A stretch of DNA of 64,000 nt from Thiosulfatihalobacter marinus (lineage in GTDB: Bacteria > Pseudomonadota > Alphaproteobacteria > Rhodobacterales > Rhodobacteraceae): contig NZ_JAECRZ010000006.1 of the NCBI RefSeq assembly GCF_016019955.1, positions 62,001 through 126,000 on the forward strand. Direction: 5' to 3'. The notes below the pieces were generated by a model. It worked only from the letters and a program-made list of their open reading frames with translations. It did no database searches and was not told the origin of the DNA. This document shows positions 1-7,389 of this stretch, one piece after another (position 1 is the first letter of the stretch; every line of letters begins with the position of its first letter). Position numbers and translations under genes: made by a program.

Positions 1-555
1 ATCGTCCACATGGGCGCGCGAAAACACCTGGTTCTTCTTGATGATCCGCCGCGCGGTGCCATTGCGCAGCTTGGCAAACGGCCCGCGCCCCGGCCCGTAA
101 ATTCCCGCCAGCCGGAAAACATGCAGCGGCAGCCCCGGCACATCGCGCCATTCCGCCTCGGCAGCCACCCGCATCTGCCCGCGCCGGCCACCCGGATGCA
201 ACGGCGTGTCCTCGTCCACCCAGCCGCCATCCATATCGCCATAAACACCCGTGGTGGACAGATAACCCACCCATGTCAGCCCCGGCGCCGCCCTCTTCAG
301 CGCATCGCGCCCGGCGCGCAACACCGGATCACCTTCCGCATCCGGCCGGATCGAGGTCAACACGTGGCTCACCCCCTCCAGCGCGGCTTCAAAATCAATC
401 GGCCATTGCAACGCGCGCACGCCTTCGGCCTCGACATCCGGGATCTGGGCGGCGTCGCGCACCGTGCCGATCACACGCCAGCCTTGCGGCACCAGCCGCC
501 GGGCCAGCGCCCGCGCACTGTAACCATGCCCAAGGGATAACAGGGTCTTGCTCAT
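1..555 (-). CDS. NAD-dependent epimerase/SDR family protein (3' end cut off by window edge)
   Basis: The reading frame is open from an ATG at 555 down to base 1 (185 codons), so the C-terminus lies outside the window. The N-terminus begins MSKTLLSLGHGYSARAL, with a dinucleotide-binding glycine motif (GHGYSA, about residues 9-14). A strand then leads to YLSTTGVYGD, which resembles the S/Y active-site region of extended SDR/NAD-dependent epimerases of the YeeZ type. The segment FRLAGIYGPGRGP is also typical of that family. These proteins bind NAD(P) and act on nucleotide-sugar-like or unknown substrates in the cytoplasm. The family is clear from the motifs; the substrate is not. The gene is read in the same direction as caiD but is separated from it by 224 bp. 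Confidence 0.8.
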   Translation of the reverse strand, partial: MSKTLLSLGHGYSARALARRLVPQGWRVIGTVRDAAQIPDVEAEGVRALQWPIDFEAALEGVSHVLTSIRPDAEGDPVLRAGRDALKRAAPGLTWVGYLSTTGVYGDMDGGWVDEDTPLHPGGRRGQMRVAAEAEWRDVPGLPLHVFRLAGIYGPGRGPFAKLRNGTARRIIKKNQVFSRAHVDD

Positions 556-721
556 GCCCGCACCCTGCCCCCGGCGCTGGCGGGAAACAAGCCCATCCGC
601 CCCGATTTTGTCACTACACAAGGCAACCGCGACCAACTGTCCGAAAATTTCGCCCGCTCCCCCCGCGCCATCACCGGGCCCAAAACCACCCGGCCCGCCA
701 GCGGCCCCGTCACCGCCACCC

Positions 722-743
722 TTTCATTGTTCCGAAAATACTC
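722..743. repeat. solo arm of a post-stop intergenic repeat
   Basis: The 22 bases here are nearly identical to one arm of the inverted repeat at 6834-6855 (one mismatch, in the stretch after TTGTTCC). No matching second arm or GGGGGCAGCGCCCCC hairpin is present. It lies in the otherwise featureless 556-779 gap, just downstream of caiD on the minus strand. It looks like a decayed or partial copy of the element family described at 3611-3711 and 6795-6895. Confidence 0.6.
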
Positions 744-779
744 ACTTCCCACAGCCCGGCCCGGATGCCCCGCTCCCGC

Positions 780-1565
780 CTATCGCCCCTTCCAGACCGG
801 ATCGCGCTTCTCGGCAAAGGCGCGCGCACCCTCCATCTGATCCTCACTGCCATACAACACGTCAACCGAGCGCAACTGCCGCCCGGTGATCCGGTTCATC
901 GCATCCTGAAACTTCGAATCCTCGGCATCCCGCACGATCTCCTTGATCGCCGCATAAACCAGCGGCGGCCCGCTCGCCAGCAATGCCGCCAGCTCCCGGG
1001 CCCGCGCCATCAACCGGTCCGCCGGAACGATCTCGTTCACCAGCCCCCAGCGATGCGCCTCCCCGGCGTCAAACCAGCGCCCGGTCAACAGCAATTCCAT
1101 CGCAATGTGATAGGGAATGCGCTTGGGCAGCTTCACACTCGCCGCATCCGCCACCGTGCCGGAGCGGATTTCCGGCAGGGCAAAACTGGCATGTTCGGCG
1201 GCCAGCACGATATCGCCCGATATAGCCAGCTCCAGCCCGCCACCACAGGCAATCCCGTTCACCGCCGAGATCACCGGCTTGTTCATATCGCGCAACTCCT
1301 GCAAGCCGCCAAAGCCGCCAACACCATAATCGCCATCCACCGCGTCGCCATCGGCCGCCGCCTTCAGGTCCCAGCCCGGGCAAAAGAACTTGCCCCCGCC
1401 GCCGGTCAGGATCGCCACCCGCAATTCGGGATCGTCACGAAACCCACGGAACACTTCGCCCATCACCCGGCTGGTTTGCAGGTCGATGGCATTGGCCCCG
1501 GGCCGGTCCAGCACCACTTCCAGAATGGCCCCGTCGCGCCGCGTCTTCACAGGTCCGTCACTCAT
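780..1565 (-). CDS. caiD: CaiD-like crotonobetainyl-CoA/enoyl-CoA hydratase
   Basis: This 261-aa crotonase-fold protein reads very close to Escherichia coli CaiD, the carnitinyl-CoA dehydratase. Shared stretches include ANAID near the N-terminus, GWDLKAAA at about 64-71, and the C-terminal AFAEKRDPVWKGR. The catalytic glutamates of the family are present: E112 in GGGLELA and E132 in FALPE. The reaction would be reversible hydration of crotonobetainyl-CoA to carnitinyl-CoA, or of a related 2-enoyl-CoA. It is the last gene of a minus-strand operon; its ATG overlaps the ligase stop (ATGA at 1562-1565). The dehydrogenase and ADP-forming ligase upstream fit a short CoA-thioester pathway. Substrate assignment to carnitine is inference from similarity; a general enoyl-CoA hydratase is the alternative. 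Confidence 0.85.
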   Translation of the reverse strand: MSDGPVKTRRDGAILEVVLDRPGANAIDLQTSRVMGEVFRGFRDDPELRVAILTGGGGKFFCPGWDLKAAADGDAVDGDYGVGGFGGLQELRDMNKPVISAVNGIACGGGLELAISGDIVLAAEHASFALPEIRSGTVADAASVKLPKRIPYHIAMELLLTGRWFDAGEAHRWGLVNEIVPADRLMARARELAALLASGPPLVYAAIKEIVRDAEDSKFQDAMNRITGRQLRSVDVLYGSEDQMEGARAFAEKRDPVWKGR

Positions 1566-3580
1566 GGCTCTCCCTTTCGTATCAACGCATCCACCGCAAC
1601 CGCCCGTGACGGCGTGCAGATCAGCGGGTTGATTTCAACCTCGTCCAGCGTGTCCGCATTGGCAAGCACATAGGCCTGCACCGCCGCCACCGCGTCCAAC
1701 AGCGCGCCCATATCCACGCCGGGCCCGCCGCGATACCCCGCCAACAGGGGCGCGATACGCAATCCCTCCAACGCCGCGCGCACAGCCCCGCGCGAGGCCG
1801 GCACCAACACCGACACGCTGTCCCGCATCAGCTCGGTCAGAACCCCGCCCGCCGCGATCGTCAGAACAAACCCATGCGCCGGATCACGCACGACGCCCAC
1901 AAGCAGCTCGGCCACCCCGTCGCGCACCATTTCCTCGATCAGGAACCGCGCGCCGGGCATGTCCCGCGCCGCCTGCGCCAACGCATCATGCGCCAGCCCC
2001 AGCCTGACCGCCCCGGCCTCGCTCTTGTGCGCCAGTCCCACCCCCTTGAGCACCAGCGGCACGCTCAGCCCCGCCGCCGCCGCCTCCAGCCCCGCGGGAT
2101 CTTCCACAACCGCGCGCCGGGGCACATCAAGCCCATAGGCCACCAGCGCCTGCTTCGCCGCACTCTCGTCCAGAACCGAATCCCCGCCCGCCCCCGGCAA
2201 CACCAGCGGCCCGTCCTGCGGCGCCGCCACCCGCGCCGCCGCCGCCGCGGCCTGCACCGCCGCGCGCAACCCGAACATCGGCACCACCCCGCCCTCGATC
2301 AGCCTGTCGGCCACATCCATCGGCATCAACTCCGGCAGGCTCGCCACCACGGCCACCGGCCGCCCTGTTTGCGCGCGCACACCCAGCGCCGCCTGCGTGG
2401 CGCAATCCCAGTCCTGCCGGTCTGCATGCGGGTAATCGACAATCGAAAATGTCAGCGCGATGTCGTGCCGCGTCATCGCCCCCCAGGCCGCCGCCATCGC
2501 AGCGGCATCGCGCCAGATATAGGTGTGGTAATCCAGCGGATTGGCCAGCGCCACCATCGGGCCCAGCACATCGCCCAACACCCGCCGCTGCGCCTCGCTC
2601 AGAGGCGGAAACTCCAGCCCGCTGCCCAAAGCCGTATCCGCCATCAGGCTGGCTTCGCCCCCCGAACAACTGATCGAAGCCACCCGGTTGCTCTCCAGCG
2701 GCCCAACCATGTGCAACAGCTTCAGCGCCTCAAGGAACACATCCAGATCGTCCACCTGCGCAAAGCCCAGTCGCGCGATCAGCGCCCGCGCGCCCGTATC
2801 GCTCCCCGCCAGCGAGGCCGTATGCGATATCGTCGCCGCCCGCGCCTGCTCGGACGCCCCGACCTTGAGCACCACGACCGGCACACCCCGCGCATGGGCC
2901 GCGCGCGCCAGCGCCTCCCAGTTACGCAGATCACGGAACCCCTCCACATGCACGCCAATGGCCGTGACCCGGCCATCCGCCAGCAATGACAGCGCGATCT
3001 CCGCCTGGCTCAACTGCGCCATGTTCCCGCAGGTCGCCACATAGGCCACCGGCAAACCGCGCCGCTGGTTGGTCAGATTGATCGCGATGTTGGAACTTTG
3101 CGTCAGGATCGCCACACCGCGCGCCACCCGGGTGCACCCATGCTGATCGGGCCAGATCGCCACCCCGTCCAGCGCGTTGATCAACCCGTAACAATTCGGC
3201 CCCAATACCGGCATGTCCTGCGCCGCCGCCACCAGCCGGGCCTGCAAATCCGCCGCACCGCCATCTTCGGCCAGCGCTTCGGAAAACCCCGACGCAAAAC
3301 AGACCGCCCCCCCGGCCCCCATGGCCGCCAACACCCGGACCGCGGCAACGCTGCCATGCCGGTTGATCCCCACAAATGCGGCATCCGGGGCGCCGGGCAA
3401 ATCCTCCAGCCGCGCAAAGGCACGCCGCCCGGCCACCGCGTTTGCCCTGGGGTGCACCGGCCAGATCTCGCCGTCAAAACCCAGCCGCTGCAATTGGCGC
3501 ACAACCGCTCCGCACCACGCGCCGCCCCCGATCACCGCCACGCTCGAAGGATGCAGCAAGCGATCAAGGTCACGTGGCAT
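1562..3580 (-). CDS. ADP-forming acetate/acyl-CoA ligase family protein (fused alpha-beta)
   Basis: The protein is 672 aa. It has an N-terminal CoA-binding Rossmann domain (about 8-130), two flavodoxin-like succinyl-CoA-ligase domains (about 150-440) and a C-terminal ATP-grasp domain (about 460-672), ending with the family motif EVEINPL. The phosphorylated histidine of ADP-forming acyl-CoA synthetases is recognisable as H253 in the motif SHTASLAG. It should interconvert acyl-CoA + ADP + Pi and acid + ATP + CoA. It lies between the acyl-CoA dehydrogenase and caiD in one transcription unit, which suggests it activates the acid used by those two enzymes. The specific acid cannot be read from sequence. 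Start at ATG 3580, 132 bp downstream of the dehydrogenase stop, with a repeat element in between. Confidence 0.88.
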   Translation of the reverse strand: MPRDLDRLLHPSSVAVIGGGAWCGAVVRQLQRLGFDGEIWPVHPRANAVAGRRAFARLEDLPGAPDAAFVGINRHGSVAAVRVLAAMGAGGAVCFASGFSEALAEDGGAADLQARLVAAAQDMPVLGPNCYGLINALDGVAIWPDQHGCTRVARGVAILTQSSNIAINLTNQRRGLPVAYVATCGNMAQLSQAEIALSLLADGRVTAIGVHVEGFRDLRNWEALARAAHARGVPVVVLKVGASEQARAATISHTASLAGSDTGARALIARLGFAQVDDLDVFLEALKLLHMVGPLESNRVASISCSGGEASLMADTALGSGLEFPPLSEAQRRVLGDVLGPMVALANPLDYHTYIWRDAAAMAAAWGAMTRHDIALTFSIVDYPHADRQDWDCATQAALGVRAQTGRPVAVVASLPELMPMDVADRLIEGGVVPMFGLRAAVQAAAAAARVAAPQDGPLVLPGAGGDSVLDESAAKQALVAYGLDVPRRAVVEDPAGLEAAAAGLSVPLVLKGVGLAHKSEAGAVRLGLAHDALAQAARDMPGARFLIEEMVRDGVAELLVGVVRDPAHGFVLTIAAGGVLTELMRDSVSVLVPASRGAVRAALEGLRIAPLLAGYRGGPGVDMGALLDAVAAVQAYVLANADTLDEVEINPLICTPSRAVAVDALIRKGEP

Positions 3581-3610
3581 AGTCAGCGCCCGTTATTGAT
3601 TTAAAGCCTC

Positions 3611-3711
3611 CGGCGGGGATATTTTCGGCCAAAAGAAGACCGGGGTCCGCAACTTCTTTTGGCCCCAAATATCCCGGGGGAATCGCCATAGGCGATGGGG
3701 GCAGCGCCCCC
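3611..3711. repeat. post-stop composite hairpin repeat, copy A
   Basis: Read on the minus strand, the element begins one base after the dehydrogenase stop codon. It has three parts: a GGGGGC-AGC-GCCCCC hairpin (3697-3711), a small hairpin ATCGCC-ATA-GGCGAT (3682-3696), and a long inverted repeat with arms 3616-3638 and 3653-3675 (21 of 23 positions pair). The same architecture with different arm sequence occurs at 6795-6895. Its position immediately after a stop suggests a transcription attenuator or terminator, or an mRNA 3'-end stabiliser. It sits inside what otherwise looks like one operon. Confidence 0.75.
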
Positions 3712-3712
3712 G

Positions 3713-4876
3713 TCATGCGCCCCGCTCCCGCAGTAATTCACGGCTGATGATATGGCGCTGGATCTCGCTGGTGCCTTCCCAGATTCGCTCCACCCGCGCA
3801 TCCCGCCAGATCCGCTCCAGCGGCAGTTCGTCCATCAACCCCATTCCGCCGTGGATCTGGATTGCTTCATCCGCCACCATCGCCAGCATCTCCGTCGCCT
3901 TCAGCTTGGCCATGGCCATATCCGAATCATGCACGGTTCCCTGATCGAATTTCCACCCTGCTTCCCATGTCAGCAGATTGGCCGCCTTCAATTCCAGCGC
4001 CATATCCGCCAGCTTGAACGACACGCCCTGAAACTTGCCGATCTGCTGGCCAAACTGGCGCCGCTCGGCGGCATAGGTCAGCGCGTGATCCATAGCCCGT
4101 TCGGCCCGGCCCAGGCACGTGGCTGCCACCTGCAACCGGGTCGCGCCCAGCCAGGTGTTGGCCACCTCGAATCCTTTGTCGACCTCGCCCAGCACCGCCG
4201 CATCGGGCACGCGGCAATCGTCAAATTCCAGCACCGCGTTGCTGTAACCGCGATGGCTGACATTGCGGTATCCGTCCCGGACCGTGAACCCGGGCGTGCC
4301 CTTGTCCACGAAAAACGCCGTGATTTTCTTTTTTGGCCCGCGCGGCGTGTCCTCGATCCCGGTCGCCATGAATACGATGACAAATCCCGCAATATCCGCA
4401 TGGCTTATAAAGTGCTTGGTGCCATTCAACACCCAGTCACCACCCTGGCGCCGCGCGCTGGCTGTCATGCCGCGCAGGTCCGATCCCGCATCCGGCTCGG
4501 TCATGGCAAGGCAGTCCCAGGTTTCGCCCTTGATGCAGGGGACGAGATATTTTTCCTTTTGTGCGTCGGTACCGGCAAGAAGGATGTTGGACGGCCGCGC
4601 CACCGCCGTCCAGTGTAGCGCGTAATTCGCGCGGCCCAGCTCTTTTTCATACAGCAGCCAGCTCAGCGTATCGAGCCCGGCGCCGCCCATTTCTTCGGGC
4701 ATGTTGGCCGCATACAGCCCAACCGCCTTGGCCTTTTGCTGAATCTCCCTGACAACGTCCATGTCCAGATGTCCGCTGCGTTCGATCTCGGCCTCATGCG
4801 GATACAGCTCGGCCTCGACAAAGGCGCGCGTGGTGTCCACGATCATCGCCTGCTCTTCGCTCAACCCAAAATGCAT
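3713..4876 (-). CDS. acyl-CoA dehydrogenase
   Basis: The start was set at ATG 4876 because a GGGAGGG ribosome-binding site lies just upstream and the N-terminus (MHFGLSEEQAM) then matches the family; an upstream in-frame extension of 20 residues is less likely. The product is 387 aa with the three acyl-CoA dehydrogenase domains. Visible motifs are the FAD/substrate motif MTEPDAGSD near residue 120 and the C-terminal WEGTSEIQR, which carries the catalytic-glutamate position of MCAD-type enzymes. It should oxidise an acyl-CoA to a 2-enoyl-CoA, passing electrons to ETF. Being first in the operon with the ligase and the CaiD-like hydratase, it may dehydrogenate the CoA thioester that CaiD hydrates (for example gamma-butyrobetainyl-CoA). 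That substrate is an inference. Confidence 0.9.
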   Translation of the reverse strand: MHFGLSEEQAMIVDTTRAFVEAELYPHEAEIERSGHLDMDVVREIQQKAKAVGLYAANMPEEMGGAGLDTLSWLLYEKELGRANYALHWTAVARPSNILLAGTDAQKEKYLVPCIKGETWDCLAMTEPDAGSDLRGMTASARRQGGDWVLNGTKHFISHADIAGFVIVFMATGIEDTPRGPKKKITAFFVDKGTPGFTVRDGYRNVSHRGYSNAVLEFDDCRVPDAAVLGEVDKGFEVANTWLGATRLQVAATCLGRAERAMDHALTYAAERRQFGQQIGKFQGVSFKLADMALELKAANLLTWEAGWKFDQGTVHDSDMAMAKLKATEMLAMVADEAIQIHGGMGLMDELPLERIWRDARVERIWEGTSEIQRHIISRELLRERGA

Positions 4877-4945
4877 CGCGCCCTCCCTGCGGAAACGCCG
4901 CCAGTACATCCGGGATTGACGCGGAACTTCATGCAAGAATAGCCT

Positions 4946-5896
4946 ATGATCATGCAGATTTGGTCAAAATCCATGCCTACCCAGCAGATCGGCGTGCTTC
5001 TGTTCAATGGTTTTTCCAACCATTGTCTGGCCAATACGGTCGAACCGCTGCGCGCGGCGAACACATTGTCAGGGCGCGATCTCTATGCCTGGGAATTCCT
5101 TGGCCTGGAGGACGGCACCGTAACCAGCTCCAGCGGCTTGCCAGTGACACCACACAGGCGGGTCAACGCGGCCACCGGGGATCTTTTGGCGGTGATGCCG
5201 TCTTATGGCTTCCGAGATCTGGGCGGCTGGCGGACACAGTTCGCCCTGCGCGCGGCCTCACACCGGTTTGCCGCGCTGGCCGGACTGGATACCGGCAGCT
5301 GGCTGTTGGCCGAGGCCGGATTGCTGGACGGGCACGCCGCCACGATCCACTGGCAGGAGCTTACACCTTTTGCAGAACGCTTCCCCGAGATTGACGCTCG
5401 TCGGGAACGGTTCGTGATCGACGGCCCGCGCATCACCTGTTCCGGGGCCATGGCGGCCTTTGATCTTGTCCTGCACCTGATCGGGCGGGACCACGGGCAA
5501 GCGCTGGCCCTGGATGTGGCTCACCTCTTCATGACTCGCAACAGCGCCCGCAGCCACGAGGGCGGCGCCGGACCCTCCGCCAAGGCCGTCAACCGTGCGC
5601 TGGCCTTGATGCAGGAACATATCGAAACCCCACTGCCGATATCCGCTTTGGCGCGGCGGGCGGGGTGCACACAGAAGGCTCTCGAAACCCGGATGCGCGC
5701 GGAACTGGGGGCCACCCCGGCCACCGTCTATCGACGCCTGCGCCTGACCCATGCGCGCAAACTGGTGGCAGAAACCGATCTCGGCATTGCCGAGATTGCC
5801 CTGCGCTGCGGCTATGGCGACCCGGCCGCCATGACCCGCGCCTTTCGAGCCGAGTTCGAAACCACCCCGCGCGCCCTGCGCAGTCAGGTCGCGTAA
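4946..5896 (+). CDS. GlxA/CdhR-type AraC family transcriptional regulator
   Basis: The 316-aa protein has an N-terminal DJ-1/PfpI-like (glutamine-amidotransferase-like) sensor domain, beginning IGVLLFNGFSNHCLANTVEP. A C-terminal AraC helix-turn-helix pair follows (about 215-310), ending CGYGDPAAMTRAFRAEF. This arrangement is that of the GlxA family, which includes CdhR, the carnitine-responsive activator in Pseudomonas. It is divergent from the dehydrogenase-ligase-caiD operon with 69 bp between the two chosen starts, and is the obvious candidate regulator of it. A second in-frame ATG at 4973 gives MPTQQIG and may be the real start, since neither has a strong ribosome-binding site. Its 3' end overlaps the convergent aldolase gene by 13 bp. 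Confidence 0.87.
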   Translation: MIMQIWSKSMPTQQIGVLLFNGFSNHCLANTVEPLRAANTLSGRDLYAWEFLGLEDGTVTSSSGLPVTPHRRVNAATGDLLAVMPSYGFRDLGGWRTQFALRAASHRFAALAGLDTGSWLLAEAGLLDGHAATIHWQELTPFAERFPEIDARRERFVIDGPRITCSGAMAAFDLVLHLIGRDHGQALALDVAHLFMTRNSARSHEGGAGPSAKAVNRALALMQEHIETPLPISALARRAGCTQKALETRMRAELGATPATVYRRLRLTHARKLVAETDLGIAEIALRCGYGDPAAMTRAFRAEFETTPRALRSQVA

Positions 5897-6639
5897 TCCG
5901 ATCCGTCACTGTCCAGAATTGCCTTCAGCTCTTCCAGGTGACGCTCGCTCAGATCCGGGTACATCTCGATCTCCCGCGCCGTCTTCTCGGCGACCTCGTC
6001 GGACAACACGCGCAAGGCCCGCCCAGTCTGCAAGGCCCGGATGTAGGTCTCGGCAGCGCGTTCGAAATAGTAGAGCCGGTTGAATGTCTCGGCCACGGTT
6101 TTTCCCAGGATCATGACGCCATGATTGCCCATGATCATGACCGTCTTCCGAGGGTCGCTCAGCATTGCCGCACAGCGTTCGCCTTCACGCTCAAAGGCCA
6201 GCCCACCGAACTGGTTGTCCACCACCGTGCGGTTGAAAAACATCGCCGTATTCTGATCGATCGGCGGTAGTGTGCTGTCTGCCAGAGACGCCAGAACCGT
6301 GGCAAAGATCGAATGCACATGCATGGCACAGCGCGCATGCGCACAGTGGCGATGCAGCGCACCATGCAGGCCCCAGGCGGTCGGATCAGGCGCGTTCGCC
6401 CCTCCGAGGCAAGCGCGATCATTGGCATCCAATAGCAGCAAATCGCTGGCCCGGATTCGACTGAAATGCACCAGGTTCGGATTCATCAGAAACCGCGTTC
6501 CATCCTCGCTCACTGACAGGCTGAAATGATTGGCCACCGCCTCGTGCAGGTTCAGGCGCGCCGCCCACCGAAACGCCGCAGCAAGGTCAATCCGGTCCTG
6601 CCAATGCTCCATGTTCGGCTTGGCTTCTGTCCTTTGCAT
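5884..6639 (-). CDS. class II aldolase/adducin family protein
   Basis: The ATG at 6639 was chosen because AAGGAGAG precedes it at a good distance; a longer in-frame reading upstream lacks support. The 251-aa product has the class II aldolase/adducin fold signatures. These are NHFSLSV near the N-terminus, the metal-binding HVHS (CAMHVHSIFATVLAS) and a later NHGVMILG with the third metal histidine. Members are zinc-dependent aldolases, epimerases or decarboxylase-like enzymes acting on small phosphorylated or carboxylated substrates. This protein lacks an obvious phosphate-specific signature, so its substrate is unknown. It follows a VOC-fold gene on the same strand after a 258-bp gap containing a repeat element. 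Its link to the carnitine-like operon across the regulator is only positional. Confidence 0.85.
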   Translation of the reverse strand: MQRTEAKPNMEHWQDRIDLAAAFRWAARLNLHEAVANHFSLSVSEDGTRFLMNPNLVHFSRIRASDLLLLDANDRACLGGANAPDPTAWGLHGALHRHCAHARCAMHVHSIFATVLASLADSTLPPIDQNTAMFFNRTVVDNQFGGLAFEREGERCAAMLSDPRKTVMIMGNHGVMILGKTVAETFNRLYYFERAAETYIRALQTGRALRVLSDEVAEKTAREIEMYPDLSERHLEELKAILDSDGSDYAT

Positions 6640-6794
6640 CGATCGCTCTCCTTTCGAACATTCGCGCCGCGCCACCGCCCACGTCACTCTACAGACCCGT
6701 TCGCGAAAAGTCGCGGTCAAGTGCTCCCGCCATCTTCGGCGCCTTGCGGCGCCTGCCAGATGTTGGGCGTGGCTCAGCAAGCTGAGCCTATCTC

Positions 6795-6895
6795 GAGTAT
6801 TTTTGGAACAATGAAAACGCGAAGGGCCCAGGCTTTCATTGTTCCCAAAATACTCCGGGGGAGGCGCAGCTCGCTGCGGCGGGGGCAGCGCCCCC
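6795..6895. repeat. post-stop composite hairpin repeat, copy B
   Basis: Read on the minus strand it begins two bases after the VOC gene stop. It has a GGGGGC-AGC-GCCCCC hairpin (6881-6895), a small hairpin (6863-6879), then a long inverted repeat with arms 6795-6816 and 6834-6855 that pair at 21 of 22 positions. Copy A has the same order of parts and the same GC hairpin but a different long-arm sequence (TTCTTTTGGCC versus TTTCATTGTTCC). The rest of the gap between the aldolase start and this element (6640-6794) shows nothing recognisable. Confidence 0.75.
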
Positions 6896-6897
6896 AT

Positions 6898-7344
6898 TCA
6901 GAGCGGGCGGCTGGGCACCCAGGCATACCCGTTTTCGCATAGCAGGTAGCATTCGCGCAGCCCGTGCGGCTTGTCCGTCGGTGCCTGCAACAGATGCATT
7001 CCCGCGGCCTTGCCGAGGCTGGCTGCCTCATCAGGGTCGGTATCAAATAACCGGATCTCGATCCCCGCCCCGCGCGCGCCTGTTTCGGGCAACAGGCCAT
7101 GCAACGGGTTGGAATGGTAGGTGCTGTCATTGTGCAACTGAAACACCTGTGCGCCATAGGTGACAATCGCGAAATCCGCGGTCACCTGATGGGCTTGCAT
7201 TCCGAAAACAGTCTCTAACTTGGCGCAAAGTGCGTGCACGTCGCGCACCAGCAGGTTCAGCCCGATGCCGCGGAGAGACCTGCCACAATCCCCGGCGCCG
7301 ACGGTTTCAAAATCCACCTGAAACACCTTTCGCAAAAGCTTCAT
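6898..7344 (-). CDS. VOC/glyoxalase-fold protein
   Basis: The 148-aa protein has the paired beta-alpha-beta-beta-beta pattern of vicinal-oxygen-chelate proteins. It starts with the strand GIGLNLLVRDVHALCAKLETVFGM and has HGLRECYLLCENGYAWVP near the C-terminus. Possible metal ligands are scattered histidines and a terminal glutamate, but the classic glyoxalase I set cannot be assigned with confidence. It is first in a minus-strand pair with the class II aldolase and is divergent from the adenine deaminase gene. The function is not recognised. Confidence 0.65.
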   Translation of the reverse strand: MKLLRKVFQVDFETVGAGDCGRSLRGIGLNLLVRDVHALCAKLETVFGMQAHQVTADFAIVTYGAQVFQLHNDSTYHSNPLHGLLPETGARGAGIEIRLFDTDPDEAASLGKAAGMHLLQAPTDKPHGLRECYLLCENGYAWVPSRPL

Positions 7345-7389
7345 TATCGACGAGCTTGAACACCGCCCACACCCATGTCAACGTGAACC

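Noticed and set aside
552-752. A 66-aa minus-strand frame between the SDR and caiD
   Set aside because: It starts inside the solo repeat arm (EYFRNNE is simply the translated repeat) and overlaps the SDR start; no export signal or motif.
273-1673. A 466-aa plus-strand frame over the SDR and caiD genes
   Set aside because: The translation is proline/arginine/histidine-rich with no family features, while the minus strand encodes a partial SDR and a clear CaiD homologue.
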